Positions 45,806-57,589 of a stretch of DNA of 64,000 nucleotides are shown here, in pieces. The notes under the pieces are model-generated. The model ran no database searches, had not been told where the DNA came from, and saw only the letters and a program-made list of their open reading frames with translations. This stretch comes from Ectobius pallidus (Eukaryota; Arthropoda; Insecta; Blattodea; Ectobiidae), in contig CAXKWD010000007.1 in assembly GCA_964059195.1 (NCBI GenBank), forward strand, positions 63,054,705-63,118,704. The letters run 5' to 3'. Made by a program: the position numbers and the translations under genes. The stretch's first letter is position 1, and every line of letters begins with the position of its first letter.

Positions 45806-46163
45806 GTGAGAGAAAGAGAGGAAGAGGGAGAAAAAGGAAGACAAAAAGGGAACAGTTCTGCATTATTAGCAACGCCATCTAAGAGGAGACATTTGAAACC
45901 CTAAACATCTCCTTCCCAGGCAGGTCCCATTAGTGTGTTGCTGGGAGGAGCCTAGTGCATGGCATAAAACTATTTTTTCCCAAATAAAGATCTGTACATA
46001 TATATTTGAGAATTTTTATCCATGTGTTATGCTTATCATTCATAAAATTTTCTTCATCGAATTCAAAGCCATTGGTGAAGTTAAGTGCTTCTACAAATTT
46101 GCAAACATTGATTTCACTTGATGATTGCTTATGTTAATACATAAATTCAGTTCTGAAACTTAC

Positions 46164-46266
46164 AAACGCCTTTGCACGAACCAATCATCTTTCCTCCTCT
46201 CTCCTGCATGGATTCTGGGAGCATGCTGATCATTGTGTCTAGATCAGGTACACCGTCTTCGTCCAT
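46164..46266 (-). CDS. Odorant-binding protein, exon with Cys4
   Basis: 103-bp exon with acceptor TTGCAG and donor GTAAGTTTC on the minus strand. It encodes MDEDGVPDLDTMISMLPES, then QERGGKMIGSCKGV. The Asp-Val/Leu-Asp helix followed by a Cys four residues before the exon end is the OBP region between Cys3 and Cys4. It enters in phase 0 and leaves one base over, matching the next exon. It lies 11.0 kb upstream of that exon. Confidence 0.87.
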
Positions 46267-46896
46267 CTGCAATCAAATGTAGATGTAGAATGTAACACAC
46301 GTTTAAATACTTACAAAGGGCAAAACTGAAAGAGTAGAGACCAGATACTTAGGTTTTTATCTATTTTTTTTCCTTCCTTACTACCAAAACCAGAAATGCT
46401 CACACACTTTCTCGAGTCATGTCCATAGGATTCACACACATTAATTCTGTAGTACCTAAAAACACCTATATGGGATATAAAAACCTAAAAGGCCTCATTT
46501 ACACTTAATAGGTTTTTCATCAAATTTATTAGTTTTTTCCTTTCTTTCTTTAAAATTTATATTTTGCAAACACAGACAAAAACCTTTTGTTGTGTTGAAA
46601 GTAAAACCACTTTTCAAATTAATATTGTTCAGTCCATTGGTGTTTGGGATGGACAAGGCCAAAAGTAGCATTATAGGCATATATCTTTTAAATAATTCAA
46701 TCTGTAATAATCAGGTTCACATTTTCCACAGCCAACCATAAAGCATTTTTATTCACCCAATTAGAAGCATTGGGTTCGAATCTCGAAATGGCTAGTGTTT
46801 AATAGATACAGTATTAACTACAAGGGCAAATCAGAAAGTCTTTGTTCCTATTTTTCATTAGCCAAACTAAGGTACATACAGGTAATTACAGATATA

Positions 46897-47656
46897 TGAA
46901 GTCTGTTAGAAAAGTATCCGACCTTATTTTTTTTTCTCAAAAACCTGACGGATTTGAATCAAGCATGCTTGCATGAGCCGACCTTGAACCTTCATGCGCA
47001 TGTGTGAATTTTTTCCCGCCTGTAGATAGCGTCTGTTGCTGCCAAGCAGCATTTGAGTGAGGTATAGTGCTCTCGTCGTTGCAAGGAAAATAACGGAATG
47101 ACTGGAGCAGCGCTATTTGTCTGAAACTGGGCGACAGCCAGGTGGAAACCATTCGGAAAATTCAGACGGCTTTCGGCGATGATGCTATGGGCATCACGAG
47201 TATCCGAGAAATTGCGCAAGAGGTGGGCATCATCACTTTTTCGGCACATTTAACTATGACCGAAGATTTGGCCATGAAGAGAGTGGCGGCAAAATTCAAT
47301 GCCGATGCTGCTGACGGCGGAGCAAAAGCAACTTCGTGTTGAGGTCTCACATGACATGCTTGAGTCCACAAACAGTGACCCCAATTTTATGAACACCTTA
47401 ATGAGTGGTGACGAGTCATGATGTACGGGTACGACCCGGAAACCAAATTCCAGTCGTCACAATCTAAAAACGACGAGAGCACTATACACTACCTCACTCA
47501 AATGCTGCTTGCCAGCAACAGACGCTATCAACAGGCGGGAAAAAATTCACACATGCGCACGATGGTTCAAGGTCGGCTCATTCAAGCGTGCTTGATTCAA
47601 ATCCGTCAGGTTTTTGAGAAAAAAAATAAGGTTGGATACTTTTCTAACAGACCTCG
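46897..47656 (+). mobile_element. Nested internally deleted mariner
   Basis: Long TIRs of about 90 bp share AGTCTGTTAGAAAAGTATCC and CCTGACGGATTTGAATC. TA flanks both ends (46895-46896, 47657-47658). The interior has transposase scraps: VETIRKIQTAFGDDAMG, then MTEDLAMKRVAAKF, then a stretch like NSDPNFMNT and YGYDPETKFQSSQ. These are pieces of the N-terminal half of a mariner with deletions. Confidence 0.9.
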
Positions 47657-47681
47657 TACTTACAATTCTACGGACCCTACA

Positions 47682-48760
47682 CTATTTTTCCACATAGTTC
47701 CCACACCGGATCAGACATTTGTCCCATCGCAGCACTAATTTTAAGATGCCCCTGACGTAGAATTTGTCTGGCTGACTGTGGAACCACCGCCAGACCGCTG
47801 TCTTGGCTTCATTGTTGCACGTGAAATGCTGTCCTGCCAGGAACTTCTTTAGTGAACCGAACACGTGGTAATCACTAGGGGCGAGGTCCGAACTGTATGG
47901 TTAGTGGTCCAGACTCTCCCCCTGAAACGACCTGAGCTTGTCGGCGGTTCTGATTGCCACATGTGGCCTCGCATTGTCACGGAGGATACCCACATTGTCC
48001 ACATCGAGAATCCCTCAGTGCTTTCGCCTGATGGCAGCCCGCAGATATGACAGTGTGGAAGAATAACTTTCAGCATTGATGGTGCACGTTGTGGCATGAA
48101 ATCCAGCAAGAGGGGTTCATGGCGATCCCAGAAGACCGTTAACATCACTTTCCCAACCAATGGCACTGAACAAAATTTGTTTGTCACAGGCAAACCCAGA
48201 TGTTTCCACACCATGCTCTGCTGCTTTGATTCCAGCATGAAATGCAGTATCCACATTTCATTGCCAGTAACAATACAGACCGCGAAACTTTCACCCGCCT
48301 CGGCATACCGTTGAAGATGATTCAGTGAAGCAATCATTTGCTTGCCTTTCATCATGTCATCCAACTGCTTAGGCACCCACCAACATGAAACCTTCCAGTA
48401 TATTAAGGACCCATGAACAATGTCGTAAACACTCCCATACAAAATGCCAAGCTCTCGGGAGGTGTCCTTGAGGTGCTCACGCCGATCTGCTTTCACCATT
48501 GCATCCACGCGGGAAATGTTGTCTTCAGTCAAGGAGGAATGAGGCCTCCCCAAACGCTCATTGTCATTCAAGTCCTTATGGCCTTTTGCAAACTCACAAC
48601 ACCACCACTTCACAATTCTCAATTCACTTTTCCCCATATGTGGGCTGCATTTCCCTGTGGATTTCGATGGGCTTTCATCCCTTACTCCATTGAAAACGAA
48701 TTGCACTTCATTACTCGTATGCTGTGGACAACTGCCATCTTCATTAACTGACATCAGCGC
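47682..48760 (-). pseudogene. Mariner transposase (DD34D-type lineage), frameshifted
   Basis: The minus frame 48817-47849 has VKWWCCEFAKGHKDLND, HSSLTEDNISRVDAMV, RELGILYGSVYDIVH and MKGKQMIASLNHLQRY. The first catalytic Asp block reads VTGNEMW, with Asn where Asp is expected. After about 48,100 the frame no longer matches. The C-terminal part (FGSLKKFLAGQHFTC) is in the frame 47864-47682. Dead copy. Confidence 0.85.
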
Positions 48761-48903
48761 TGTGCCGCGGAGCAAGCTACCAGCAGATACAGGCAAGCTT
48801 GTCCAAGAAAGGTCCACCGCTGGGAATGGGTATGTTTATTTCGCATTTACAGCAGTATTTTGGCTAATAAAAATAGAAGCAAAGACTTTCTGATTCACCC
48901 TCG

Positions 48904-49725
48904 TATTTTGGTTTCTTGTGCTTAACTTCCCTGGGGTTTTGAGGCTTATTTTGATTGTACAGGTGAAATGCAAGCAGAAGTCTCATTTGCAGCAGCGTCT
49001 CATTGCTTCTTTTGTTTAGGCTTTCTCAATTTTCAGTTAAATTTTATAGATAATATGTGTTGAATTCTATGCAGCATATTGAAAGTTCATAAAAGCTCTT
49101 ATTATAACCTAAAATGATGTTCTGGACACAAACCCTAAAATAACCTAGTCACTTAATAGAAAACCTAAAACAGTGTTTTTTAAAACCTAAAACCTAATCC
49201 GGTCCCTATTTGTAACTCACATGCGAAATGTTCATATGGATGGCAAAATTTCATATAAATGGATTGTGATCAATACCAGTACCTGTATTCCCACATTCTG
49301 TTAAGTTTCACTTGGTAATCAAGTTACATATTTATAATACAGTTTAACCAACTGTATGTATGCTACAAGTCTAAATGGAAATTAAAACAACCAAAAATGT
49401 ATTTTTTTTTTTTTAAACTTCTAGAGTCTACATTTCCAGCTTCTAAGTTGAGTATTTAGAGTTGGTTGGGATTTATTCGTGGGGTTTTTCTTAGGTTTAT
49501 GTTAGATACACAACAAACTGCCTACTGTACATGTTAATTGGGACCGTGGCATGAACGAATAATAAAAAAGCCCGGGTAATCCAAATGTTAAAATTATTAC
49601 TGTTCTAGCTTCAGGCAATGTTGTTTACAGGATACACATAGAATCAAATGTAACTTAATAGGCTGTAACTTAAATGAATATAGGTTTGAGTGAATAATGG
49701 TTTATTGCTAGCAAAGTGTATAATA
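48904..49725. other. Intronic DNA, nothing recognised
   Basis: AT-rich with homopolymer runs; no TIR or domain-bearing ORF seen. Confidence 0.4.
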
Positions 49726-50234
49726 ATCATCATCCTCATCATTAGTGTTCTGCCCTAGGACAGGTCTTCATATGGCAGCTCTCCATGCAGTCCTGTCTCC
49801 CGCTACCCTGTTTGTTTTCTGATAATTGATTTCCATCCTTATGTTATCAACCATCTGGTTTCTTCTCCATCCTCTTCATCTTCTTCCATTCACCGTTCCT
49901 TCCATAGCCTCCATTAGTAAGCAATCTCTTCTCATCCATGTCCAAGCCAATTGTGTTTCCTCATCCTCATTACCTTTAAAATGTTTCTCTCTTCCCCAAC
50001 TTTTCTCAACACCTCTTCATTTCTCACTTTTTCTATCCATTTTATCGCTTCCATCCTCCTCCATTTCCACATCTCAAATGCCTCTATAGTCTTCTTTCTT
50101 CCTCTTTCCTCAGTGTCCATGTCTCAGCTCCATATAAAGCACTTCGCCAATCTTTTCCTCAGGTCTTTATCCATGCAACCCACAAAGAAGTCTCCTCTTC
50201 TTATTAAATGCCTCCTTGGCAATTGTGATACGCA
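49726..50234 (-). mobile_element. LINE 3' end fragment (ATC-tailed)
   Basis: The minus strand encodes FEMWKWRRMEAIKWIEKV, EEVLRKVGEERNILKV and RKHNWLGHG (50120-49932), then a tail ending near CHMKTCPRAEH at the stop. An ATCATC-type tail lies at 49726-49742. This is a common insect LINE C-terminus. 5'-truncated near the AAT microsatellite. Confidence 0.8.
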
Positions 50235-50246
50235 TATAATAATAAT

Positions 50247-50282
<36 letters not shown>
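50235..50282. repeat. (AAT)n microsatellite
   Basis: About 48 bp of AAT units. It is followed by a 50283-50460 segment that resembles the 3' end of another repeat (GGTTTTATTTTATCTGG), for which it may be the tail. Confidence 0.85.
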
Positions 50283-50283
<1 letters not shown>

Positions 50284-50514
50284 GGTTTTATTTTATCTGG
50301 TAGAGTTAAGGCCTTCAGACCTTCTCTTCCACTCAGCTAGATTCTGAAATTTACATTACATAGTAGGCCTATTAATTCTTTTACAATAATTCAAATACAT
50401 TTTTACCATAATTCCTTTACAAAATTACAGAGGCAATACTTAAATTCTGTCTACACCCCTGAATAAGAAATTCTCGTGTTCATATTGTGCATAGAGAATG
50501 GATTCTCTGGAAGC

Positions 50515-51783
50515 CAGTGACGATCTAGGTTGTCTGGGCTCCTGGGGCAAAAAGGTAATTCGGCGCCCTCCCTCCCCCCCCCCCCCCCACCAGGTAATAA
50601 CAGCTGTAAATTTTTATGTGATACTAATCATAATTATATAAATTAATACAAGCAGAAGGTTTAATGTGAAGTATAAAACATGATATAAATAATTTATTGT
50701 GGTTCCATTAAGTTACATTCTTTCATTGGTGAACAGGTAGTGTACGACTTACATTAAGACAAAAGTGCATTATTTAGAAAAACATAAATACCTAACAAAA
50801 AAAAGTTAACTGTAAACACAGAATATTTTAAAGAAATACAAAAATTAAACTATAGACCTACTTGCAAAGATATGACTAAAAATAGAATACATAGATAAAA
50901 TATGGACATAAATTTCTTTACACAAACATTCAATTTTGATGAAAAATATAAGTTACTCACAATGGCTGTAAAAATAGACTTACACAATAAGAAATAAATG
51001 ATAAAATTATAAAAATAATAGCAACATTATTTGGTAATGTATAATTATACTAACATCCCTTAGAATAAAACATTATTTACCATTTATTATCAATGAGGTA
51101 ATCAAAACTTGACATAAATCGATAACAAAAAAGCAATGGAGCAAACTTGTATTCTAAGACTTACAATTAAGTTAAAAATATGAGCTTTTCTTTCCGAAAA
51201 AGTCTTAATAATATCATCATATGAGATCTTTGAAGCTAACCAATATTCAATGTTAAAAATACTGAGGTTTATAAGGTGTTCTTGTGTCATCCTGTTTCTT
51301 AAGTATGTTTTATTATTTTTAACTTACTAAACCTCCTTTCTTTGGATGCAACTGAGGCAGGCATTGTTATAAAAATTCTAAATGCCGTTGCCACATTCGG
51401 ATATGAATCCTGAAGTCCATTGTGGGAAATTAAGATCAAGAGTTTTGCAGGAGTTGCTGTTTTCATTTTCAGTGTTAGGTCGAGAGCATGAGATTTAAAA
51501 CTGTTCACTTCTATTAAAACTGGTAGAATGAGTCAGTCTTTTTAGTCACCTTGTCATTAGCTATCAGGTACTCATTAAAAAAATACTGCGGTGTTTATGT
51601 ATTTGAAAGGCTTCAAAACATGTGGAACTAGAAATACCGATTAAAGTATTAATAATATGACAAAATTGGTTTATTTGTTTGTTTACCTCCCCAAATCCAC
51701 AACAATAAAAATAACGTTTTTGGCCATTTTGCACCCCCTTACATGTGTGCCCGGGGCAGTTTGCCCCCCTAGATCCGTCACTG
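50515..51783 (-). mobile_element. hAT element, deletion derivative
   Basis: Ends CAGTGACGATCTAGG and CAGTGACGGATCTAGG in inverted orientation, with perfect 8-bp duplications CTGGAAGC (50507-50514, 51784-51791). The interior keeps the transposase C-terminus. A poly-C run at 50574-50589 lies in the left TIR region. Confidence 0.93.
51102..51508 (-). pseudogene. hAT transposase C-terminal dimerisation domain
   Basis: 51508-51299 encodes YPNVATAFRIFITMP, then ASVASKERRFSKLKIIK, the hAT dimerisation motif (usually VASAERSFSKLKLIK). After a frame change near 51295, HLINLSIFNIEYWLASK continues the normal C-terminus. The catalytic core is missing. Confidence 0.85.
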
Positions 51784-52428
51784 CTGGAAGCCATGTAACA
51801 TTCTCTATGAATAATATGATGAATTAAAGTATCGGAAATTCAGAATTTCGCACTTGATTATATCTATATATCACTCACAAAGGGTTAAAAAGGTAGGAAG
51901 AACCTTGCACAAATCTTCTGCAAACTGAATAAATCCCCCCAGTTTGCTGTAAGTGCTAGGTAGAGGAATAGCACATCCCAGCAACAAATCCATTTAGAAT
52001 ATGCCCTTATGGGATGGACTCACACACACATACAGCATTTTACATACAGGGTGATTGACATTTGTACATAATTTCAGAGAATGACAGTTGACAATATTAT
52101 TAGAACACCAAGCTGAAGACAGTGTATATTGTTTTAATATTGCCTATTTGTCTACAACCCCAGTTTACAGCCACCATTGGAAGACATGTGACTGAAGAAG
52201 AAAATCAAAGAGTGTATATGCATCACTGACATGAAGTTTCAGGTGTATGAACTTCAGAACAGATTCAGCTGTTAAATGTTAGATTACAAATCACATAAAA
52301 TCTAACACCCTCACTTAATCTAACATTTATAGCTCTTTCCGCCACCTAAGTCACAACCATACCCAATCTCTTCATACAATTGATGTTCATTCTTGTGTCC
52401 GACTTTAGCGTTGTGTAATAAATAGTTG
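51784..52428. other. Intronic DNA with one mariner-like end
   Basis: TACAGGGTGATTGACATTTG at 52046-52065 looks like a mariner terminus, but no partner end was found. Otherwise nothing recognised. Confidence 0.35.
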
Positions 52429-52444
52429 AATAAAAACACTTTCT

Positions 52445-52684
52445 TTAACGCACTTTATTTACCTTTAAGTTTACCAGAAGTTTACCAAGGTAAATAAAGT
52501 GCGTTAAAGAAAGTGTTTTTATTGAACAATTGATGTGCTTCAGTTTTGACAATGATTTGATTAGCACATCCGCTGGCATTTTATCTGTCGGGCAGTCCAC
52601 AATATTTATATAATCTTCCAGTACACCTCTCTTATGTAGTGATGTTTTATTTTTACATGCTTTATATTTTCGACCCCCACACAA
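52445..52684 (-). pseudogene. Copia RNase H C-terminus
   Basis: The fragment KRGVLEDYINIVDCPTDKM then PADVLIKSLSKLKH matches the end of Copia RNase H. Preceding RNase H sequence to about 53180 is in other frames. Confidence 0.8.
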
Positions 52685-53190
52685 TACATTCTCAGCCAGC
52701 TTACTTGCATTCTGATAATTTCAGCTTTTTAGCACAGCTCACTAAACAGGCCTTGCTCGCTTCACACAAATCTGTCAAACCGAGTGCCACAGTCTTCTGC
52801 TTTCTGGAGGCCCAACTAACAGCTCCCCTCCATACTGAATCACATATCCTGTGTAGGAACAGCTATCAATTTCACAGAATCCCCAATTACCGTTGGAATA
52901 AACTTCCAGTGTGTCAGTTACACTTCCTCTTCTGAATGAAAGACATCAGTCTTTTGTTTCTTTGAAATAACGTAGAACTCTCTTCGCTGCTGATCAGTGC
53001 TTGGCATTATGACAAGAATTAAACTGACTTAGATAGCTCGTGGCATGACATACGTCAACTCTTGTATCCACAGCTAGGTACAGCAATGCACCAATTAAGT
53101 TCTGGTATGGATGATTTTGACAGCATGATTCACCTATCTCAACTTAATATTGGGCTTCATAGGAGTATTTACCATCTTGAAATGATGCAG

Positions 53191-53960
53191 TCAATATTTT
53201 TGTAGAATTTCCTCAATATATTTTGTTTGGTCCAGTCCAATTTTTCCCAGTTCCCTTTCCCAGATGACAGACATACCAAGGCATTCCTTAATTACTCCTG
53301 GATCTTTCATTTTAAAATTTCTGGCAATCCACGACTTGAGCTGATTAATCTTCTTTTTACTATTCAAGAAACTAAAGAAATCATCAACATGTAAACTAAC
53401 AGCAGTGAACCTTACATACACACATGCATCATATTTGCAGCGTGCAAACCCTGCTTCCAGGAGAAACTCATGGACTTTCTGATTCCAACATCTTGCAGCT
53501 TGTCTAAGTCCATATATAGTTATCTTTAGTTTTAGCACCTTGCTTTCTGTTCCTGGTTTTACAGAACCTTCTGCTTGTTCCATAAGAATGTCTTCCTTCA
53601 AATTTCCATTTAGAAAAACAGTTGTTATGTCTCATGTTCTACTTCCAGATCCAGTTATGCAGCTAGTCCAAACAGCAATCAGAGTGATGACAGTTTTACC
53701 ACTGGAGTAAAATTTTCAAAGTAGTCATCTCCATATTTCTGGGAGAATCTTCGAGCCACAAGTCTTGCTTTGTGTCTTCGCAAACCATCGACTCCGTGTT
53801 TGACTTTTAACACCCACTTGCATTTAACCACATCTTCAGGCCGATCAACTAATTCCCGTGTATCATTTTCTACAAGTGATTTTAACTCTTATTTCACAGC
53901 ATGCCTCCACATTTCCTTCTCTGTCCTCTCAAAGGCTTCCTTCATATTTGTGGATCCCGG
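53191..53960 (-). pseudogene. Copia reverse transcriptase
   Basis: 53601-53191 has KITIYGLRQAARCWNQK, the catalytic SLHVDDFFSF and MKDPGVIKECLGMSV. The more N-terminal RT lies at 53960-53640 in broken frames (a RHKARLVARRF-like piece near 53760). Confidence 0.85.
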
Positions 53961-54015
53961 GAGCTATTGCAATGAATGAGAAAACATTATATTAAAAATT
54001 AATATGAAAAGACTC

Positions 54016-55423
54016 GTCCACCTGACCACAAACCACAATAGACCAAAGTTCAATGGATGCAACGTCACTACGCCCTATAGTATTATAATATTAATTTGGA
54101 TTTATGCACATATACAAACCTATATAATGTCCTCCTATATGAATTTATATATCTTGTTAGGTTTGAAGTTTCACTATTGTCATAAAATATTTGTTTGGAT
54201 ATAAAATTATGTAGTCATATAAAATACACTTACTTTTAGATAGCAATATGCTATATGTATCTAATTAAAACTTAACCATTAAAAACATATATACACTGAT
54301 GCTGTGCACTGTAAGTTAATTTAAAAGCACACCGTTGTCATATGTTAAAATATGTACAATTATGCCGGAGAATATCTCAGCAATAGTCATTCATTAAAAG
54401 ATAAAAATACACTTGATTACATGTAGATTAAAATAAGACAGTCTGTTGTCTATTTGATGAACACAGTAAAATTCTTCTGTAACCTTCTCAGCAAAGTCGT
54501 ATAAAATTGTATTTTGAGTGCATTGAAGTTAGTATTTAAATAATTGTAAAAATAGTTGAATTGGAGGCGGCTTGTGAATGTGTTCCGTTGCATCAATTGG
54601 GCTGTTGGCTTCTGTTTATAAGGAGATGCGCATTTCGATCATAAGATCATCTTCAGTCCTGATTGTAATTTCCGATGTGTGGAAAGCTTGAGTTCAAAAG
54701 CTTGAGTTCAAAAGCTTGATTTTGTACTCAAGCTTTCCACACATCGGAAATTACAATCAGGACTGAAGATGATCTTATGATCGAAATGCGCATCTCCTTA
54801 TAAACAGAAGCCAACAGCCCAATTGATGCAACGGAACACATTCACAAGCCGCCTCCAATTCAACTATTTTTACAATTATTTAAATACTAACTTCAATGCA
54901 CTCAAAATACAATTTTATACGACTTTGCTGAGAAGGTTACAGAAGAATTTTACTGTGTTCATCAAATAGACAACAGACTGTCTTATTTTAATCTACATGT
55001 ATTCAAGTGTATTTTTATCTTTTAATGAATGACTATTGCTGAGATATTCTCCGGCATAATTGTACATATTTTAACATATGACAACGGTGTGCTTTTAAAT
55101 TAACTTACAGTGCACAGCATCAGTGTATATATGTTTTTAATGGTTAAGTTTTAATTAGATACATATAGCATATTGCTATCTAAAAGTAAGTGTATTTTAT
55201 ATGACTACATAATTTTATATCCAAACAAATATTTTATGACAATAGTGAAACTTCAAACCTAACAAGATATTGAATACCTTATAAGATTCTATAAATTCAT
55301 ATAGGAGGACATTATATAGGTTTGTATATGTGCATAAATCCAAATTAATATTATAATACTATAGGGCGTAGTGACGTTGCATCCATTGAACTTTGGTCTA
55401 TTGTGGTTTGTGGTCAGGTGGAC
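54016..55423. repeat. 1.4 kb near-perfect palindrome
   Basis: The left arm 54016-54693 and right arm 54726-55423 are inverted copies that begin GTCCACCTGACCACAAACC. The main difference I see is an insertion of about 20 bp in the right arm near 55275. The spacer (54694-54725) is made of CTTGAGTTCAAAAG-type repeats. It interrupts the RT-linker region of the Copia element. No coding. Confidence 0.9.
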
Positions 55424-55472
55424 CACTAATACTACCGCAAACGGAAAGAAAAATGAAATTTATTAAATTATA

Positions 55473-56223
55473 TTAAAAGTCTTCTCTTCTGTTCGGTCTT
55501 CTATTTATCTCTGGATTTCTACAGACTCCCTCATTGTACTTAAAACCCTTGAATCCATTCTTTTCAATATTTACACTTTCTTCTGAATTGTATTCACTCT
55601 CAGACATTTCAGTAGTGTCCAATGATTCAATAGAAGCATCATCGTTTTGGTTTTGCTTCAACTCCAGAGTCGTTCCTGAGTTAATGTCTGCTACACCTGT
55701 TTCAGGACTTCTAAACAATAACTGCTGTTCCATCTGCAATAGCGGATATATCTCATCTGTAGATTGCCTGTCAATTACCATTTCCCCATCTGAGTTCCTT
55801 TCTCCTTCACAGGTTCCATGTGCTGTACTCTGAAGGAACACTACATTTCTTTCTGTCATCAATTTCATTACTTCCAAACTTCATAACCTTGCTTACTTCC
55901 AAATAACCCACCATGATATATTCAGCTGATTTCTTGTCCAGCTTTTTTCCATGTTTTAATGACACTTTTATTCTGCTACCAAATATTCTTAAGTGACTGA
56001 TATCTACCTTTTTACCGGTCCATATCTCTTCTGGTACTGCTTGTACCACAGCAGCTATCAGACTATGGTTCTTCAAATAAATGCTAGTTTTCATGGCCTC
56101 TGCCCAGAAAGGTTTCCCTAGCCTGGCATTAAATAAGACATCTGGTCTTTTCTGCCAAAGCACACCATTTTGTTGAGGAGTGTCCTGCACTGTAAGCTCA
56201 TGCTTGATATTTTGTTGCTTCAA
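55473..56223 (-). pseudogene. Copia integrase C-terminus and linker
   Basis: TPQQNGVLWQKRP, LGKPFWAEAMKTSIYLKN, PEEIWTGKKVDISHLRIFG and AEYIMVGYLE are the integrase post-core motifs of Copia. A shift near 55870 leads into a Glu/Ser-rich linker that in these elements joins integrase to RT. Confidence 0.85.
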
Positions 56224-57589
56224 AAAAGCATCAAACCTATATGTCTTTTTATGTTATATGACTTTATTACTGCAATCAAGCAGGTTAAGCGGGCCATAGA
56301 GAAAGCCTTGTTGGGCCTGTTGTCCGGCCCGGCATACTGGTTCACATTTTTCAGTAGCAAGATAACTTTGCTTTTGAAACAAACGTGAAATATAAAATAT
56401 AAATGACAATCACCTGCTTAGTAAAATATTACATTTCTCCTGTACTCACTTCTTAGTCCATGTGCCAGACCCATCGGTCATTATAATTTGGGGGGACTGA
56501 ATGAAACTTATACCACACGTTCCTGGGGTCATGTGGAGCAAAAAAGTCGGGGGGGGGGCCATCATGAGGAGGTAGCTTTCAAACATGGCGGCCATTCAAA
56601 ATGGCGGACGACTGTGAATTTTTAAATTCAAATATCTCGGGACTGGGTTCTTCAATCTTGAATTTTGTTTTTTCAAAATGTAGGTTATTCTTCTGGCTAC
56701 ATGTTTGTTCAACATGTATATGGCCAAAAATCCAATATTTATTGGTCAAAATTCTAAAAATCGGAAATATAGATTTTTTGACATTTACGTTTTGCGGTTT
56801 ATTACTCTAACCGTTGGGTATATCGAAAACGTGTCTGAAACAAAAGTTGTAGAGACACATCTCACCTTTAAAACGCAAAAATGAAATCGAAGATCGGATC
56901 AATAGATTTCGAGATATCCAGATTCAAAGCGGGCGGAGCGGGGTTGAGCGTGTTGACCGAGTGCTCGGTGCAGCCTAGTAACAGGAGAGACTTGGCGTAA
57001 AATCCTGCGCTTTATTTATTTTCAGCCTCAGTAATTGCTTTATTACTAGATAAATTTACATTATCTACTAATGTGCACTATTTTTAACATTATTATTAAG
57101 CCCTTTCTCATAAATACAATTAACAACTATATTGTTTATCTGGGAAATGGACATCAGCAGTTACCAACTCATATAATATACTGTCAAGGCTTTTATCTTC
57201 GATTTTTAAGATGAAATCGTTAAAGGAACTTCAAATAGTCGAAATAATTAAAAGAGGAAAAAAGTATTACAGTTTAGGTATGTATCGGAGACTTTTAACA
57301 ATACTTTCAGAAATGAACACAGGATGTAAGCAACTAAGAAATAAAAATTCCCATAAAATGCCTTATACAATATTATTAACAATGTTGAATTAAGTCTTCT
57401 TCACTAGAATCACTGAAGTCAGGTATTATAATTATTGCTCTCGTCCTCAACTGCCGTTGCTTCGGCAAACCCCTTGCACCAACAGCTCTCGATGATTCAG
57501 ATTTGAGTTGCTAAGCACGAGTAACTTTCTGGTGCACAGTTGATCAAAATTCCGGCCTGGTAGTTGGCACGTTTATTGTGTTTTCTCAA

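Larger units (their letters stand above)
46821..48903 (-). mobile_element. Mariner element carrying a second mariner
   Basis: Ends CAAGGGCAAATCAGAAAG and, on the other strand, CGAGGGTGAATCAGAAAG, with TA on both sides (46819-46820, 48904-48905). TIRs run about 45 bp. It holds a frameshifted transposase, and a distinct 760-bp mariner is inserted near its left end. Confidence 0.9.
52429..56230 (-). mobile_element. Decayed Copia element containing a large palindrome
   Basis: From the right on the minus strand: integrase C-terminus (56223-55880), linker (55877-55473), a 1.4 kb palindrome inserted at 54016-55423, RT (53960-53191), then RNase H end (52684-52445). No LTR pair was found; a 36-bp-arm hairpin (52429-52464 with 52488-52523) marks the left end. 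Confidence 0.8.

Noticed and set aside
49826..50340. Two plus-strand ORFs rich in Ser, Leu and Phe
   Set aside because: Shadows of the minus-strand LINE C-terminus and the AAT microsatellite.
52046..52120. Another mariner
   Set aside because: One terminus-like sequence only; no inverted partner or TA-bounded element could be found.
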